Below, one piece after another: positions 32,656-40,449 of a DNA stretch of 52,332 nt (position 1 is its first letter; the number at the start of each line of letters is the position of its first letter). The notes under the pieces are model-generated. The model was not told the DNA's origin, made no database searches, and saw only the letters and a list, made by a program, of their open reading frames with translations. The translations under genes and the position numbers were made by a program. The stretch is from NCBI GenBank assembly GCA_016296285.1, contig JAEDJP010000001.1, positions 1 through 52,332 on the forward strand, read 5' to 3'. Source of the stretch: Bacilli bacterium. Its GTDB lineage: Bacteria; Bacillota_I; Bacilli_A; RFN20; CAG-826.

Positions 32656-33987
32656 TCAGAAAAGCGGGGCGTCAAGAAGTGTCTCGTTCTTCAAGAAATC
32701 GAACAGACCTATGCGGACCACGCCATCCTCGTCGCTGGAAATTCCATCGGTGAATTTGCTGACGATGATTTTCGTGAATCCATCGCCGATTCTCCGGAAA
32801 GCTGCCTTTTCTTGGGAGAGCTTGGCCGCATCCGGAATCCAGTAAGCGGATTGGATGTAAAAGCGTCTCCCGTGGGTCTCCACCACGAAGTCCACTTCCC
32901 GATTCACGCGTGTTTGTCTGCCGTTCACCATTTCGTTGGTGCTGATGACCCCTACGTTGACCTGATAGCCCCTAGCTTGCAACTCGTTGTAGATTGCGTT
33001 CTCCATGAAGTGCGGTTCCTGGTCCATGCCTTTGAATCCGGCGGCCGCGCTCCTGAGCCCAAGGTCCTGAAAATAGTATTTCGCCGTTCCACCGATCGTC
33101 TCTTTTCCCTTCAAGTCGTAGCGCTGCGCTTTGGACACGAGGAAGGCATCCTCAAGATAATCGAAATATTTGCGGACCGTGTCGGGCGAAATGTGCGAAT
33201 TCTCTTTTGAGCGGAAAGTATTTGCAAGCTTGTTTGCGCTGATTAGGGAGCCCACCGATGTGGAAAGGAAAGAAGTGACTTCCTCCAGAGAATGCTCATT
33301 CCTTAAAGCGTGTCGGTCCGCGACGTCACGGATGTAGGTGGTGAGGAAGACATCTTTAAGATATGCCCTTTTCTCTTTCTCGGTGGCGAGCAAAGCACAT
33401 CCTGGCAGCCCTCCCCATCGGTAAAAAGAGTTCCAAAGGTTAAAATCGTTCACTGAAGTCGGCGTCGCTTCTCTTAGCTCACCGAAGCTGAGCGGATGCA
33501 TGTGGATTTGCCATCCCCTCCCTCGGAATTCGGTCGCAATGTCACTGGAGAGCATGTGAGAGTTGCTGCCGGTCACGTAGACGTCAACATTCCTGTATGA
33601 GGAAAGAAGCCCGTTCAAGACGCTGTAGAAGGTGATCGTAGGCTTTTTGCCGCTCACCGTTTGGACGCCTTCAAAATAGGGACTCTCAATGCTCTCGCAG
33701 AGCTGTATCTCGTCAATGAAAAGGAAGGCCTGCCCTTCTCTCGGAAGGATGGAGCGGACTTTCTTCCCCAGGGAAATGGGATTATGTAGTTCCTCATTCC
33801 TATCATCCGAAAGGTCAAGCATGAATATCCTGTCTTTCGGAATTCCGTGAGCCAATAGGTATTCGGTAAATATCGGGTTGAGGAGATAGGATTTCCCGGA
33901 TCTCCTTGGCCCGGTGATAACCTTAATCATCCCATTACCGATGGACGAAACGAGTTTCTGCAGGTATTTTGGCCTTTCGAATTGCAT
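32656..33987 (-). CDS. AAA_14/DUF4143 ATPase, island unit 1
   Basis: A 443-residue ATP-binding protein: N-terminal AAA domain with Walker A GPRRSGKSYLL (about 26-36) and Walker B AFLFIDEIQ (about 87-95), sensor block VYVTGSNSHMLSSD, then a DUF4143 domain with a winged-helix region (SLISANKLANTFRS) and a nuclease-like fold region (FMENAIYNELQARGY, VDFVVE, YIQSAYWI). GGAGG precedes the ATG by 7 bases. Family function is not established; members are numerous, patchily distributed and variable. It is the only gene in this 2.3-kb unit and is a paralogue of the ATPase at 34649. Confidence 0.9.
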   Translation of the reverse strand: MQFERPKYLQKLVSSIGNGMIKVITGPRRSGKSYLLNPIFTEYLLAHGIPKDRIFMLDLSDDRNEELHNPISLGKKVRSILPREGQAFLFIDEIQLCESIESPYFEGVQTVSGKKPTITFYSVLNGLLSSYRNVDVYVTGSNSHMLSSDIATEFRGRGWQIHMHPLSFGELREATPTSVNDFNLWNSFYRWGGLPGCALLATEKEKRAYLKDVFLTTYIRDVADRHALRNEHSLEEVTSFLSTSVGSLISANKLANTFRSKENSHISPDTVRKYFDYLEDAFLVSKAQRYDLKGKETIGGTAKYYFQDLGLRSAAAGFKGMDQEPHFMENAIYNELQARGYQVNVGVISTNEMVNGRQTRVNREVDFVVETHGRRFYIQSAYWIPDAAKLSQEKAAFRRIGDGFTKIIVSKFTDGISSDEDGVVRIGLFDFLKNETLLDAPLF

Positions 33988-34006
33988 CTTGCGCCTCCAA
34001 CTTGCT

Positions 34007-34381
34007 AAAGTCGTAGAAATCTACAACTTTGACTAGTAGATAGTTTAGCGCAACCGCCTTTAAACAAGAAGAGAAAGGCGATCTCTACCAAATTCAATGT
34101 GACTTTCTATGATCTTCTCGACCAGTTCCTAGACTTAGGAACTTGAAAACTCCAAGAATCCGGCAAGCCGAAAACGCCATGGCTGTCGGAAGAATGAGGT
34201 AAGGTGCGGACAAAAGAAGATGCGGACAAACCTTCCGGCCGGAGAAAATCCGGAAATTCTCCTGAAAAGTTGTCCGCAGGGTAGTAAAATCGGGGAAGCC
34301 GTTCCTCTTCTTGCTGAGAGAGGGTCAGCAGACGGCAAAGACGACATGTGGATGAATCCGTCCGCAGAAAGCAGCACACAC
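34007..34381. other. Gene-free right part of island unit 1
   Basis: About 375 bases between the ATPase start and tRNA-like repeat 2. It contains two spaced TGCGGACAAA motifs (34208-34235) but no convincing ORF. It may hold decayed coding sequence. Confidence 0.45.
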
Positions 34382-34466
34382 GCACTAGTGGCGGAATAGG
34401 TATACGCGGCGGATTTAGGATCTATTGGATAATTTCATGCAGGTTCAAGTCCTGTCGCCCGCACCA
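34382..34466 (+). pseudogene. Chimeric tRNA-Leu pseudogene / attachment repeat 2
   Basis: 85 bases aligned to tRNA-Leu(TAG). The last 29 are identical to the intact gene and the anticodon loop TTTAGGA is present, but the 5' acceptor half (GCACTAG) cannot pair with CGCCCGC and the anticodon stem is broken. The 5' half looks foreign and the 3' half is the host sequence, as expected from recombination within a tRNA 3' end. Confidence 0.8.
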
Positions 34467-34476
34467 TCGGAAACAG

Positions 34477-34518
34477 ACGGTCTCTCCTTCCTGGAAAGGA
34501 AGTGCGGAGACCGTTTTC
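34477..34518 (+). terminator. Terminator-like hairpin after repeat 2
   Basis: ACGGTCTC / GAGACCGT with inner CTTCC/GGAAG and TTTT after. It parallels the tRNA-Leu terminator at 32182 with compensating stem changes, so the hairpin was carried along with the tRNA end. Confidence 0.7.
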
Positions 34519-34648
34519 GTTTATCCACCAAGCGGAAAAGGATTTTATTTTCCAATTCAATCAAACGGAGATACTCTGGGGCGAAGGGCAAAGATATAAT
34601 ATATTTACAAATATTTCAAAAATTGAATTTTTTGTCACGAGGCATGCT

Positions 34649-35968
34649 ATGGAAATCAAGAGAGATTATTATCTGGAGCGGCTCATCCGTTCCCGCAACA
34701 ACGGGGCCATCAAGGTCATCGCCGGCATAAGGCGGTGTGGAAAGAGCTATCTTCTTGACCCGCTTTTCCGCTTTTGGCTCCTCAATCAGGGTATCCCTTC
34801 GGAAAGAATCATCAAAATCGACCTTTCCGAAGGGAGGAATCAGGCGCTGGCCAACCCTCTAAGTCTCTCGAATTACCTGGAGGGAATTCTTCCCAAAGAC
34901 GGTCCCTGCTACCTCTTCCTTGACGAGATTCAGCACTGCGAGGCCATCGAAAGCCCCTATTTTGATGACGTCAAAACCGCCAGCGGAAAAAAGCCCCTGA
35001 TCACCTTCTACACTGTACTGAACGGGATTCTGTCTTCCCACAAGAACGTCGACTGCTATGTGACGGGAAGCAATTCGAGGATGCTTTCCAGCGACATCCT
35101 TACGGATTTCCGCGGCCGGGGCTTTGAAATCCGGATGAGCCCTCTCTCATTCTCCGAGTACCTATCGGCGAGGAATGGGGCGGATCGGGGACAAGTCTTC
35201 CGGGATTACCTCCGCTACGGAGGGATGCCTTTCTCCCTGACCTACGATGACCCCGGTGACAGGGAGGAGTACCTCCGTTCCCTGTTCGGCACCGTCTACT
35301 ACAAGGACATCGTCGAGAGGTACAGGCTGCAGGAAAACTCTTCCCTAAACGAGCTCACGAAGGTAATGGCCTCATCCGTCGGGTCATTGATCAACACCAG
35401 CCGCATCGCGGACACGTTCCGTTCCACCGAGGGCAAAGGAATCGCCAGGAACACGATCGAAGGTTACCTCGGTTATCTCAAAGACGCTTTTCTCTTAGAA
35501 GAAGCGGAGAGGTACGACATACGAGGACGGAAAATTATCGGAAGCGGAAAGAAGTACTATTTTGCAGATACAGGGCTCCGAAACGCACTTCTCAATTTCC
35601 GCCAGCCCGACCGCGGCCATTTGATGGAGAACGCAATCTACAACGAGCTCATACGGCTCGGTTATGGAGTCGATGTCGGAGTTATCCGCTCCTATGACCC
35701 CACCGCACCCAAATCCAACGCCTCCCCACAGCTCGAGGTCGACTTCGTCGCGGAGAAGGGGGATGCCCGCTACTACATCCAGTCCGCCTTCTCGGTTGAT
35801 GACGAATCAAAGATGGCTCAAGAGAAACGTCCGCTTTTGGCCGTGAGGGACTCCTTCCGCAAGATCCTGATCGAAGGTGACGACTTCGAGCCGTATCAGG
35901 ACGACGACGGAGTGGTTCATGTCGGAGCCATCGATTTCCTCCTGAATGCTCCTTCTGTTCTGAGATGA
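34649..35968 (+). CDS. AAA_14/DUF4143 ATPase, island unit 2
   Basis: A 439-residue paralogue of the protein at 32656-33987, in the opposite orientation. Walker A GIRRCGKSYLL, Walker B CYLFLDEIQ, sensor block CYVTGSNSRMLSSD, wing helix SLINTSRIADTFRS, and C-terminal HLMENAIYNELIRLGY with VDFVAE and YYIQSAFSV. I start it at the ATG at 34649 (GAGG 6 bases upstream) because the longer frame from 34502 covers the hairpin after repeat 2 and an AT-rich stretch. It is the only intact gene of island unit 2. Confidence 0.9.
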   Translation: MEIKRDYYLERLIRSRNNGAIKVIAGIRRCGKSYLLDPLFRFWLLNQGIPSERIIKIDLSEGRNQALANPLSLSNYLEGILPKDGPCYLFLDEIQHCEAIESPYFDDVKTASGKKPLITFYTVLNGILSSHKNVDCYVTGSNSRMLSSDILTDFRGRGFEIRMSPLSFSEYLSARNGADRGQVFRDYLRYGGMPFSLTYDDPGDREEYLRSLFGTVYYKDIVERYRLQENSSLNELTKVMASSVGSLINTSRIADTFRSTEGKGIARNTIEGYLGYLKDAFLLEEAERYDIRGRKIIGSGKKYYFADTGLRNALLNFRQPDRGHLMENAIYNELIRLGYGVDVGVIRSYDPTAPKSNASPQLEVDFVAEKGDARYYIQSAFSVDDESKMAQEKRPLLAVRDSFRKILIEGDDFEPYQDDDGVVHVGAIDFLLNAPSVLR

Positions 35969-35999
35969 ATAAACTGGTTACTATTTTTTAAATTTATAA

Positions 36000-36161
36000 T
36001 TTCTTGTCACAACCACACGCGGCCATATCACGCTTCAGAAGATAGCCGAGTCGCTCAAGGTGTCCAAGAGGACGGCTTCAAGGATTGTCATCTCGCTCAA
36101 ATCAAAGGGGGTGCTCAGCAGGAACGGATCGGAAAGATCCGCAAAACGGATACTCCAATGA
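36000..36161 (+). pseudogene. Winged-helix fragment, C-terminal remnant
   Basis: An open stretch without a start codon that encodes TRGHITLQKIAESLKVSKRT followed by ASRIVISLKSKGVLSR, a clear helix-turn-helix of the kind found at the C terminus of Fic or AlbA/RecG-like proteins. A stop in frame lies just upstream at 35997, so it is a truncated remnant. It is too short to be listed as a normal gene. Confidence 0.6.
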
Positions 36162-36424
36162 AGTGGTCGAGAATCAGAACAACAGGAATCCCATCTTCTT
36201 CTAGAATTTCTCCAGCAACCCGTCAGCTACTCAGTTTCAGACCGGCCCGCCGCTCCCATGCGTGCCTTCGATTTTCCCGAAAATTCGTCCGCAATCCGTC
36301 CGCATCAGGCGTTCAATTCGGTTCTAGAAGAATAATCCTAACTCTTAACGGCACTTAAGATTTCCCGATAGAATAATAAGCACTTTCTTCCAAAATGCTC
36401 CATCTCAAACCATCGGGGCATGCT
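36162..36424. other. Gene-free right end of island unit 2
   Basis: About 260 bases up to attachment repeat 3. There is a repeated TCCGCA motif (36286-36303) on the strand opposite to the similar motif in unit 1, but no ORF I can support. Confidence 0.4.
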
Positions 36425-36477
36425 GACTTAGGATCTGATGGACTTCCGTGCAGGTTCAAGTCCTGTCGCCCGCACCA
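36425..36477 (+). repeat. Attachment-type direct repeat 3 (tRNA-Leu 3' half)
   Basis: 52 of 53 bases match the intact tRNA-Leu 3' half at 32120-32172, including CCA. The 5' half of a tRNA is absent. It marks the end of the tandem island and the border to the lower-G+C second glycan locus. Confidence 0.88.
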
Positions 36478-36487
36478 ATAGAAAGGG

Positions 36488-36526
36488 AAGCCTCCGGCCC
36501 CAAAAGGGAACGGAGGCTTTTATTTT
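36488..36526 (+). terminator. Terminator after repeat 3
   Basis: AAGCCTCCG / CGGAGGCTT stem with inner CCCC/GGG pairing and T-rich tail TTTATTTTC. Confidence 0.75.
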
Positions 36527-36587
36527 CTTCGGCTCGGAACATCTATGGACGTAAACATTAAGCCCTATAAGACAGGAATGGTTACCG

Positions 36588-37237
36588 TGAAATAGAAGTA
36601 CCCTTTCGGTTACGGGAGATACCCATTTTGAAGATGTCGAAGCTACCGTAGTAGCTGGTATGGAAGTTCTACCAGAACTCATCGGTATCAACGAAGGAGT
36701 CATCGGCGAATAAGGCAAGACCTTCTTCGGGAAGATCCTTCTGGGTGAAGGTTGTTTCACGTCTATTGACCTTATTGTAGAAGTAATTGTTGTTATCGGC
36801 ATTGGAGCAGACGTTGACATAGAACTTGGCAAAGAAGTGCTCGGAGCTGGCAATGATTCTGGCGGAACCAACTTCATCACCATAGACATAACCGTTTTCG
36901 ATATGACCGATGGAAGTATTGGTGATGATATAGGTCATCTCTTAGGCAGCGTCAGGATTGGAGAAATGCAACTTGATCTTGTTGTAGCATCCCTTCATGA
37001 CAGGGCAGGCAGTAACTTCCAAAGTACCGTAATCAATCGGTCCGGAAAAAAGATTCCTCTTTGGAGGAAACTTCCTCAGGAGCCTGACTTTCGGAAGCCT
37101 CGGACTGGGTGGATTCAGACTTTTTGGGATGTCTTTCCTTCGCTGCTGATCGGCTTGGAGGTTTCACCGCCCTCCTTACCGCAGCCGGCCAACGCAAATA
37201 AAGCGGTAGAGGCCAATAATCAAAATTCACGTTTCAT
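36588..37237 (-). pseudogene. Decayed lipoprotein gene at the end of the second glycan operon
   Basis: The reading frame begins ATGAAACGTGAATTT and then hits TGA at codon 6. Read through, it gives a lipoprotein signal with lipobox LAGC (LLASTALFALAGCGKEGGE), then a further stop after KTSQKV. A later open piece (36669-36938) shows coding-like sequence ending before a TAG, and coding continues to a TAA near 36588. At least three frame breaks make it a pseudogene. It lies 48 bases after the GH43 gene, in operon position. The middle part resembles a LamG/CBM-type surface protein, but I cannot name a family. Confidence 0.7.
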
Positions 37238-37285
37238 AAATGTTCTATAACAAAAGAAACCCGGGATTGCTCCCGGGGTTATAGG

Positions 37286-38467
37286 TTAGATGAGATTTCC
37301 TTTGACGATATCGCTGATGGCGATGTCGTCGAAGTTGTTGATGTGAAGCTTACATTGATAGACGATGCGCATCTGGTCCATGGATTCACGTCCGTGGAAG
37401 ACATAATGAAGTTCGCCATCTTTCTCGACAACACATCCATGTCCTGTCGAATAGAGTGAGATTTCCGGAATCTGATGGATGATCGGATTCTTACCATATT
37501 TGTGATAGGGACCAAGTGGCCGATCGGCAACGGCTGCACCGATGCCATATAAGGCGTTTTCATAGCTGTTGCAGGAGTAGAAGATCAGATATTTCTTAAC
37601 GCCGTCAATGACATAGGGGATCGTCATGGAGCCTTCGGCCCAACGACGGTTATGCTTTTGGCCATGAGAAAATTCATAGTCGGAGATATGGCCGTTTTCC
37701 CATTCCTGAGGCTCATGGTAATAGGAGATGATCTGGACCCATTTATCCTTACGGATTTCAGGATGTTCAGCATCGTAGGCGACAAAGGAAGGATGAATGG
37801 TCGGCATCATCTTTGCTTCCTTGTCGTACCAGAAGGCAGGATCCAATTCTACGGCGAGAATATTGCTTTCCTCCACGAACTTGTCGAATCTCTGATCCGG
37901 TAAATTGTTCTCGTAGCAACAACGGGAATAGAAGAGATAGAAATGCCCGTCTTCCATCAGCAGATCGGCATCGATCGCAGGAATATAGGTTCCTTTTTTG
38001 GCTTTGCTTAAGTCTATTTCGGAGACTTTGACGGCGAAGGCGTCTTGGCAAAGCGCATCGACATCACGATATTCATAATCAAAGGGATAGTAATCAATCG
38101 GGTGATTGGCAAGGTTGCGGAAGGGGCCTTCAGGCGTCGCGGAAACGGCAACACCGATTTTGGAATTCTCTAAAAAGTCGGGTCTTCCGAAATACTTCGT
38201 CGTCAATTCCGGTTTCACTCTCGCAGAGTAGAAGAGATAGTAATGCTCGTTGTGCGGATTATAGTAGCATTCCGGAGCCCAGAACCAATCCGTTCCCCAG
38301 CACATTTCATCCTCATAATAGGCAAATCCGACCTTCTCCCAATTGCAAAGGTCTTTGGATTTATAGATGATGAAGTGTTTGGTTTCTTCATCACCGGTGG
38401 CATATGCGTAATACGTTCCTGTTTTAGGGTCCTTCATGACAAAAGGATCTGCACCGATGACATTCAT
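37286..38467 (-). CDS. GH43-family glycosidase, cytoplasmic
   Basis: A 393-residue five-bladed beta-propeller enzyme, probably an arabinofuranosidase or xylosidase on imported oligosaccharides. The catalytic triad is D7 (GADPF), D166 or D168 (IDADLL) and E278 (WAEGSM). There is no signal peptide. GAGGTG precedes the ATG. It is the last intact gene of the operon, 42 bases after the esterase gene. GH43 subfamilies differ in specificity and I cannot assign one safely. Confidence 0.88.
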   Translation of the reverse strand: MNVIGADPFVMKDPKTGTYYAYATGDEETKHFIIYKSKDLCNWEKVGFAYYEDEMCWGTDWFWAPECYYNPHNEHYYLFYSARVKPELTTKYFGRPDFLENSKIGVAVSATPEGPFRNLANHPIDYYPFDYEYRDVDALCQDAFAVKVSEIDLSKAKKGTYIPAIDADLLMEDGHFYLFYSRCCYENNLPDQRFDKFVEESNILAVELDPAFWYDKEAKMMPTIHPSFVAYDAEHPEIRKDKWVQIISYYHEPQEWENGHISDYEFSHGQKHNRRWAEGSMTIPYVIDGVKKYLIFYSCNSYENALYGIGAAVADRPLGPYHKYGKNPIIHQIPEISLYSTGHGCVVEKDGELHYVFHGRESMDQMRIVYQCKLHINNFDDIAISDIVKGNLI

Positions 38468-38509
38468 TGTTTCACCTCGACTTCCTGTTTGAAAATCACT
38501 TTTATTCCT

Positions 38510-40342
38510 TTAGATGAGGTCTGCGACGGAAACGTAAGAGGCATCCTTGTCGATGGCGATGGAAGAACCACCAAGATAGTAGTTGGCGTTGGTCTTCTTG
38601 CTGCCATCGCTCGTAACATCGTTATAGGCGACGACAACCTTCAAATCGCTCACATCCAAGCCCAACTCATCCAAGTTGACTCTACCTTCCATAACCATGC
38701 CCCTATCGTCTTCAGCACCACCGACGACATTGACTTCACCGGTCGTTCTCACATGGTGAGAAACATCGGTGATGGCCTTGGCATAAATCATGTTGCCTTT
38801 CGGGGAGTAGGAGCTTTCCGGGGAACCAGCAGCATAGATTCTCATCAAGTTGGCAGAGGAGAGAAGAACCGGAATGGCTTCCTTGGAACCGCCATTGGTC
38901 AGATAGAGACGCAAATCATCGTTGCCACCCTTCTGGCCCATATCGCCGGCATGCCAGGCTTCGGCATCGGTCCAGATATCGCCATCGGTAATATTGGCGG
39001 CAAAGTACAAATCGCCATTGGCTTCATCGACCTTGAAAGAGATCGTTCCCTTGCCATCGATATCGTTGGTCTTGGCATCTGCCCAATCATCGATCTTGCC
39101 GTCAACCATTGGGAATTCGCTGACATGGACCGGAAGTTTGCCGTCATAGACACCCCAATTGGTCGTAGCCTTGAAGGAAACTTCCTGATCGCCTTCGGTA
39201 AGCTGATAACCACCGTCATAGCTGACCTTGACCGTGCCGGTCGTACCGTTTTCGAACTCCGCTTCCAAATATTCAGGAAGCTTGCTATGAGCCTTGACGG
39301 AGACATTGACCGGATCGGCTTCGATCTTGGTAATCTTTCTGTTATCGTTGAGAGCAATCAATTCGGCCGCGGCTCTATGGCCTAAGACAAAGTTATCCTG
39401 AGCGCCGAAATGCCAAGGCTCGAAGGTGTTGGTATATAAGTCTTCGGTATGGACGAAATGGGTGTTGGCATCTTCGGAAGCAACCTTCTTCTGGATTTTA
39501 CGAAGCTTGTTGCAGTATCGACCGGAATTGGTGACGGCTTCGGTAACGACGACAGGAAGGTCTGCATCACCGACATATTCGCGGAAGTCATGGATGAAAT
39601 CGCCTAAGGCTTTTTCATAGATCTCCATGTTCTTTTCATACTTGGTATCCTGTTCGCCATGGACCCAGATAAGGCCATCGATGACCGCTTCAAAGCCTTC
39701 TTCCTTGACCTGAGCGATGGCTTTGTCGACCAACTGATACAGGTTATTGGTAAGAGGGCCGGTATAATCACCGTTCTTGTCTTCTCTGATCTGGACCGGG
39801 TTGAGGGCATCTTCCATATCAGGATCATCCATCATGGATTTGGAGAACCAGTGATCGGTGAAGGTAGAACCGCAGGCGGTGTATTTGACGATCATGGACT
39901 TACGGGATTTGCCGTTCTTCTGATAACGGGTGGCCATGGTCTCAGCAATGCCGAGTTCCGGACCGAATTCCGATGCACTATCGCCCAAACCAGGTTTGAC
40001 CGGAGAGATGCTCTTGAAAGTAGGATGTTCGGGGATATTACCCAGATTTTCCATTCTCATGCCATCTTCGAGGATATCCACTTCCTCATTGGCAACGTTC
40101 TGTGCTTCGGTCAAATCGCTGACCAATGCCTTGCCACGTCCACCGGACTGACCGGAGAGGACAACGATGTGTACCTTGTCATCCTCGACAGGGGCGACAA
40201 AGGAAGATTCGGAGGAAGTCTGAGATTCCACGCTTTCCTGTTCGGAAGTGGGATGCTCGCTGGTCTTGTCTGCTTCCTTGCCACAGCTAACCAAGCCCAT
40301 CATCATCAAACCCACTGTCAACAAAGTAACACTCTTTTTCAT
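38510..40342 (-). CDS. SGNH/CE6-like carbohydrate esterase lipoprotein with CBM9-like domain
   Basis: A 610-residue surface lipoprotein: lipobox LVSC (Cys20), Ser/Glu linker, an SGNH esterase domain of the sialate-O-acetylesterase/CE6 type (about 55-330) and a C-terminal CBM9-like domain (about 405-610, with VDGKIDDWADAK and NGDLYFAANITDGD). The nucleophile candidate is S66 in LSGQSGGRG, followed by IWVHGEQDT and the EPWHFGAQ block that supplies the His. The usual Asn after the nucleophile (GQSN) is Gly here. It probably removes acetyl groups from pectin or xylan side chains. About 100 bases separate it from the preceding gene, with palindromes in between. Confidence 0.8.
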   Translation of the reverse strand: MKKSVTLLTVGLMMMGLVSCGKEADKTSEHPTSEQESVESQTSSESSFVAPVEDDKVHIVVLSGQSGGRGKALVSDLTEAQNVANEEVDILEDGMRMENLGNIPEHPTFKSISPVKPGLGDSASEFGPELGIAETMATRYQKNGKSRKSMIVKYTACGSTFTDHWFSKSMMDDPDMEDALNPVQIREDKNGDYTGPLTNNLYQLVDKAIAQVKEEGFEAVIDGLIWVHGEQDTKYEKNMEIYEKALGDFIHDFREYVGDADLPVVVTEAVTNSGRYCNKLRKIQKKVASEDANTHFVHTEDLYTNTFEPWHFGAQDNFVLGHRAAAELIALNDNRKITKIEADPVNVSVKAHSKLPEYLEAEFENGTTGTVKVSYDGGYQLTEGDQEVSFKATTNWGVYDGKLPVHVSEFPMVDGKIDDWADAKTNDIDGKGTISFKVDEANGDLYFAANITDGDIWTDAEAWHAGDMGQKGGNDDLRLYLTNGGSKEAIPVLLSSANLMRIYAAGSPESSYSPKGNMIYAKAITDVSHHVRTTGEVNVVGGAEDDRGMVMEGRVNLDELGLDVSDLKVVVAYNDVTSDGSKKTNANYYLGGSSIAIDKDASYVSVADLI

Positions 40343-40417
40343 TGGAATTCCTGCTATGAAATGTTTTTGAAATTGAATCGAATCGATGCCTTTTTTCTCC
40401 TCTTCATTTTAGTGTGA

Positions 40418-40449
40418 GAAAGCCCTTTCTTTTATCATTAATATTAATG
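40418..40449. promoter_or_regulatory. Two palindromes between GH43 and esterase genes
   Basis: GAAAG-CC-CTTTC (40418-40429) and a perfect 14-base CATTAATATTAATG (40436-40449) overlapping the GH43 stop. They may be operator or internal promoter signals in the largest gap of the operon. Confidence 0.3.

Noticed and set aside
32656..35968. The two AAA_14/DUF4143 ATPases as insertion-sequence transposition helpers (IstB-like)
   Set aside because: The C-terminal DUF4143 layout differs from IstB, no transposase is adjacent, and no terminal inverted repeats flank the genes.
32090..36477. A CRISPR array or satellite repeat
   Set aside because: There are only three widely spaced copies of the repeated sequence and they are tRNA-Leu 3' ends. 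No short regularly spaced repeats occur anywhere in the window.
36669..36938. An 89-codon minus-strand ORF considered as a separate small gene
   Set aside because: It starts mid-frame without a ribosome binding site and aligns in position with the broken lipoprotein gene, so it is part of that pseudogene.
37200..37237. Use of TGA as tryptophan (code 4)
   Set aside because: Reading the codon-6 TGA as Trp repairs the signal peptide of the pseudogene, but many intact genes here end in TGA with correct family lengths (dCMP deaminase, EcfT, GH78), so TGA is a stop.
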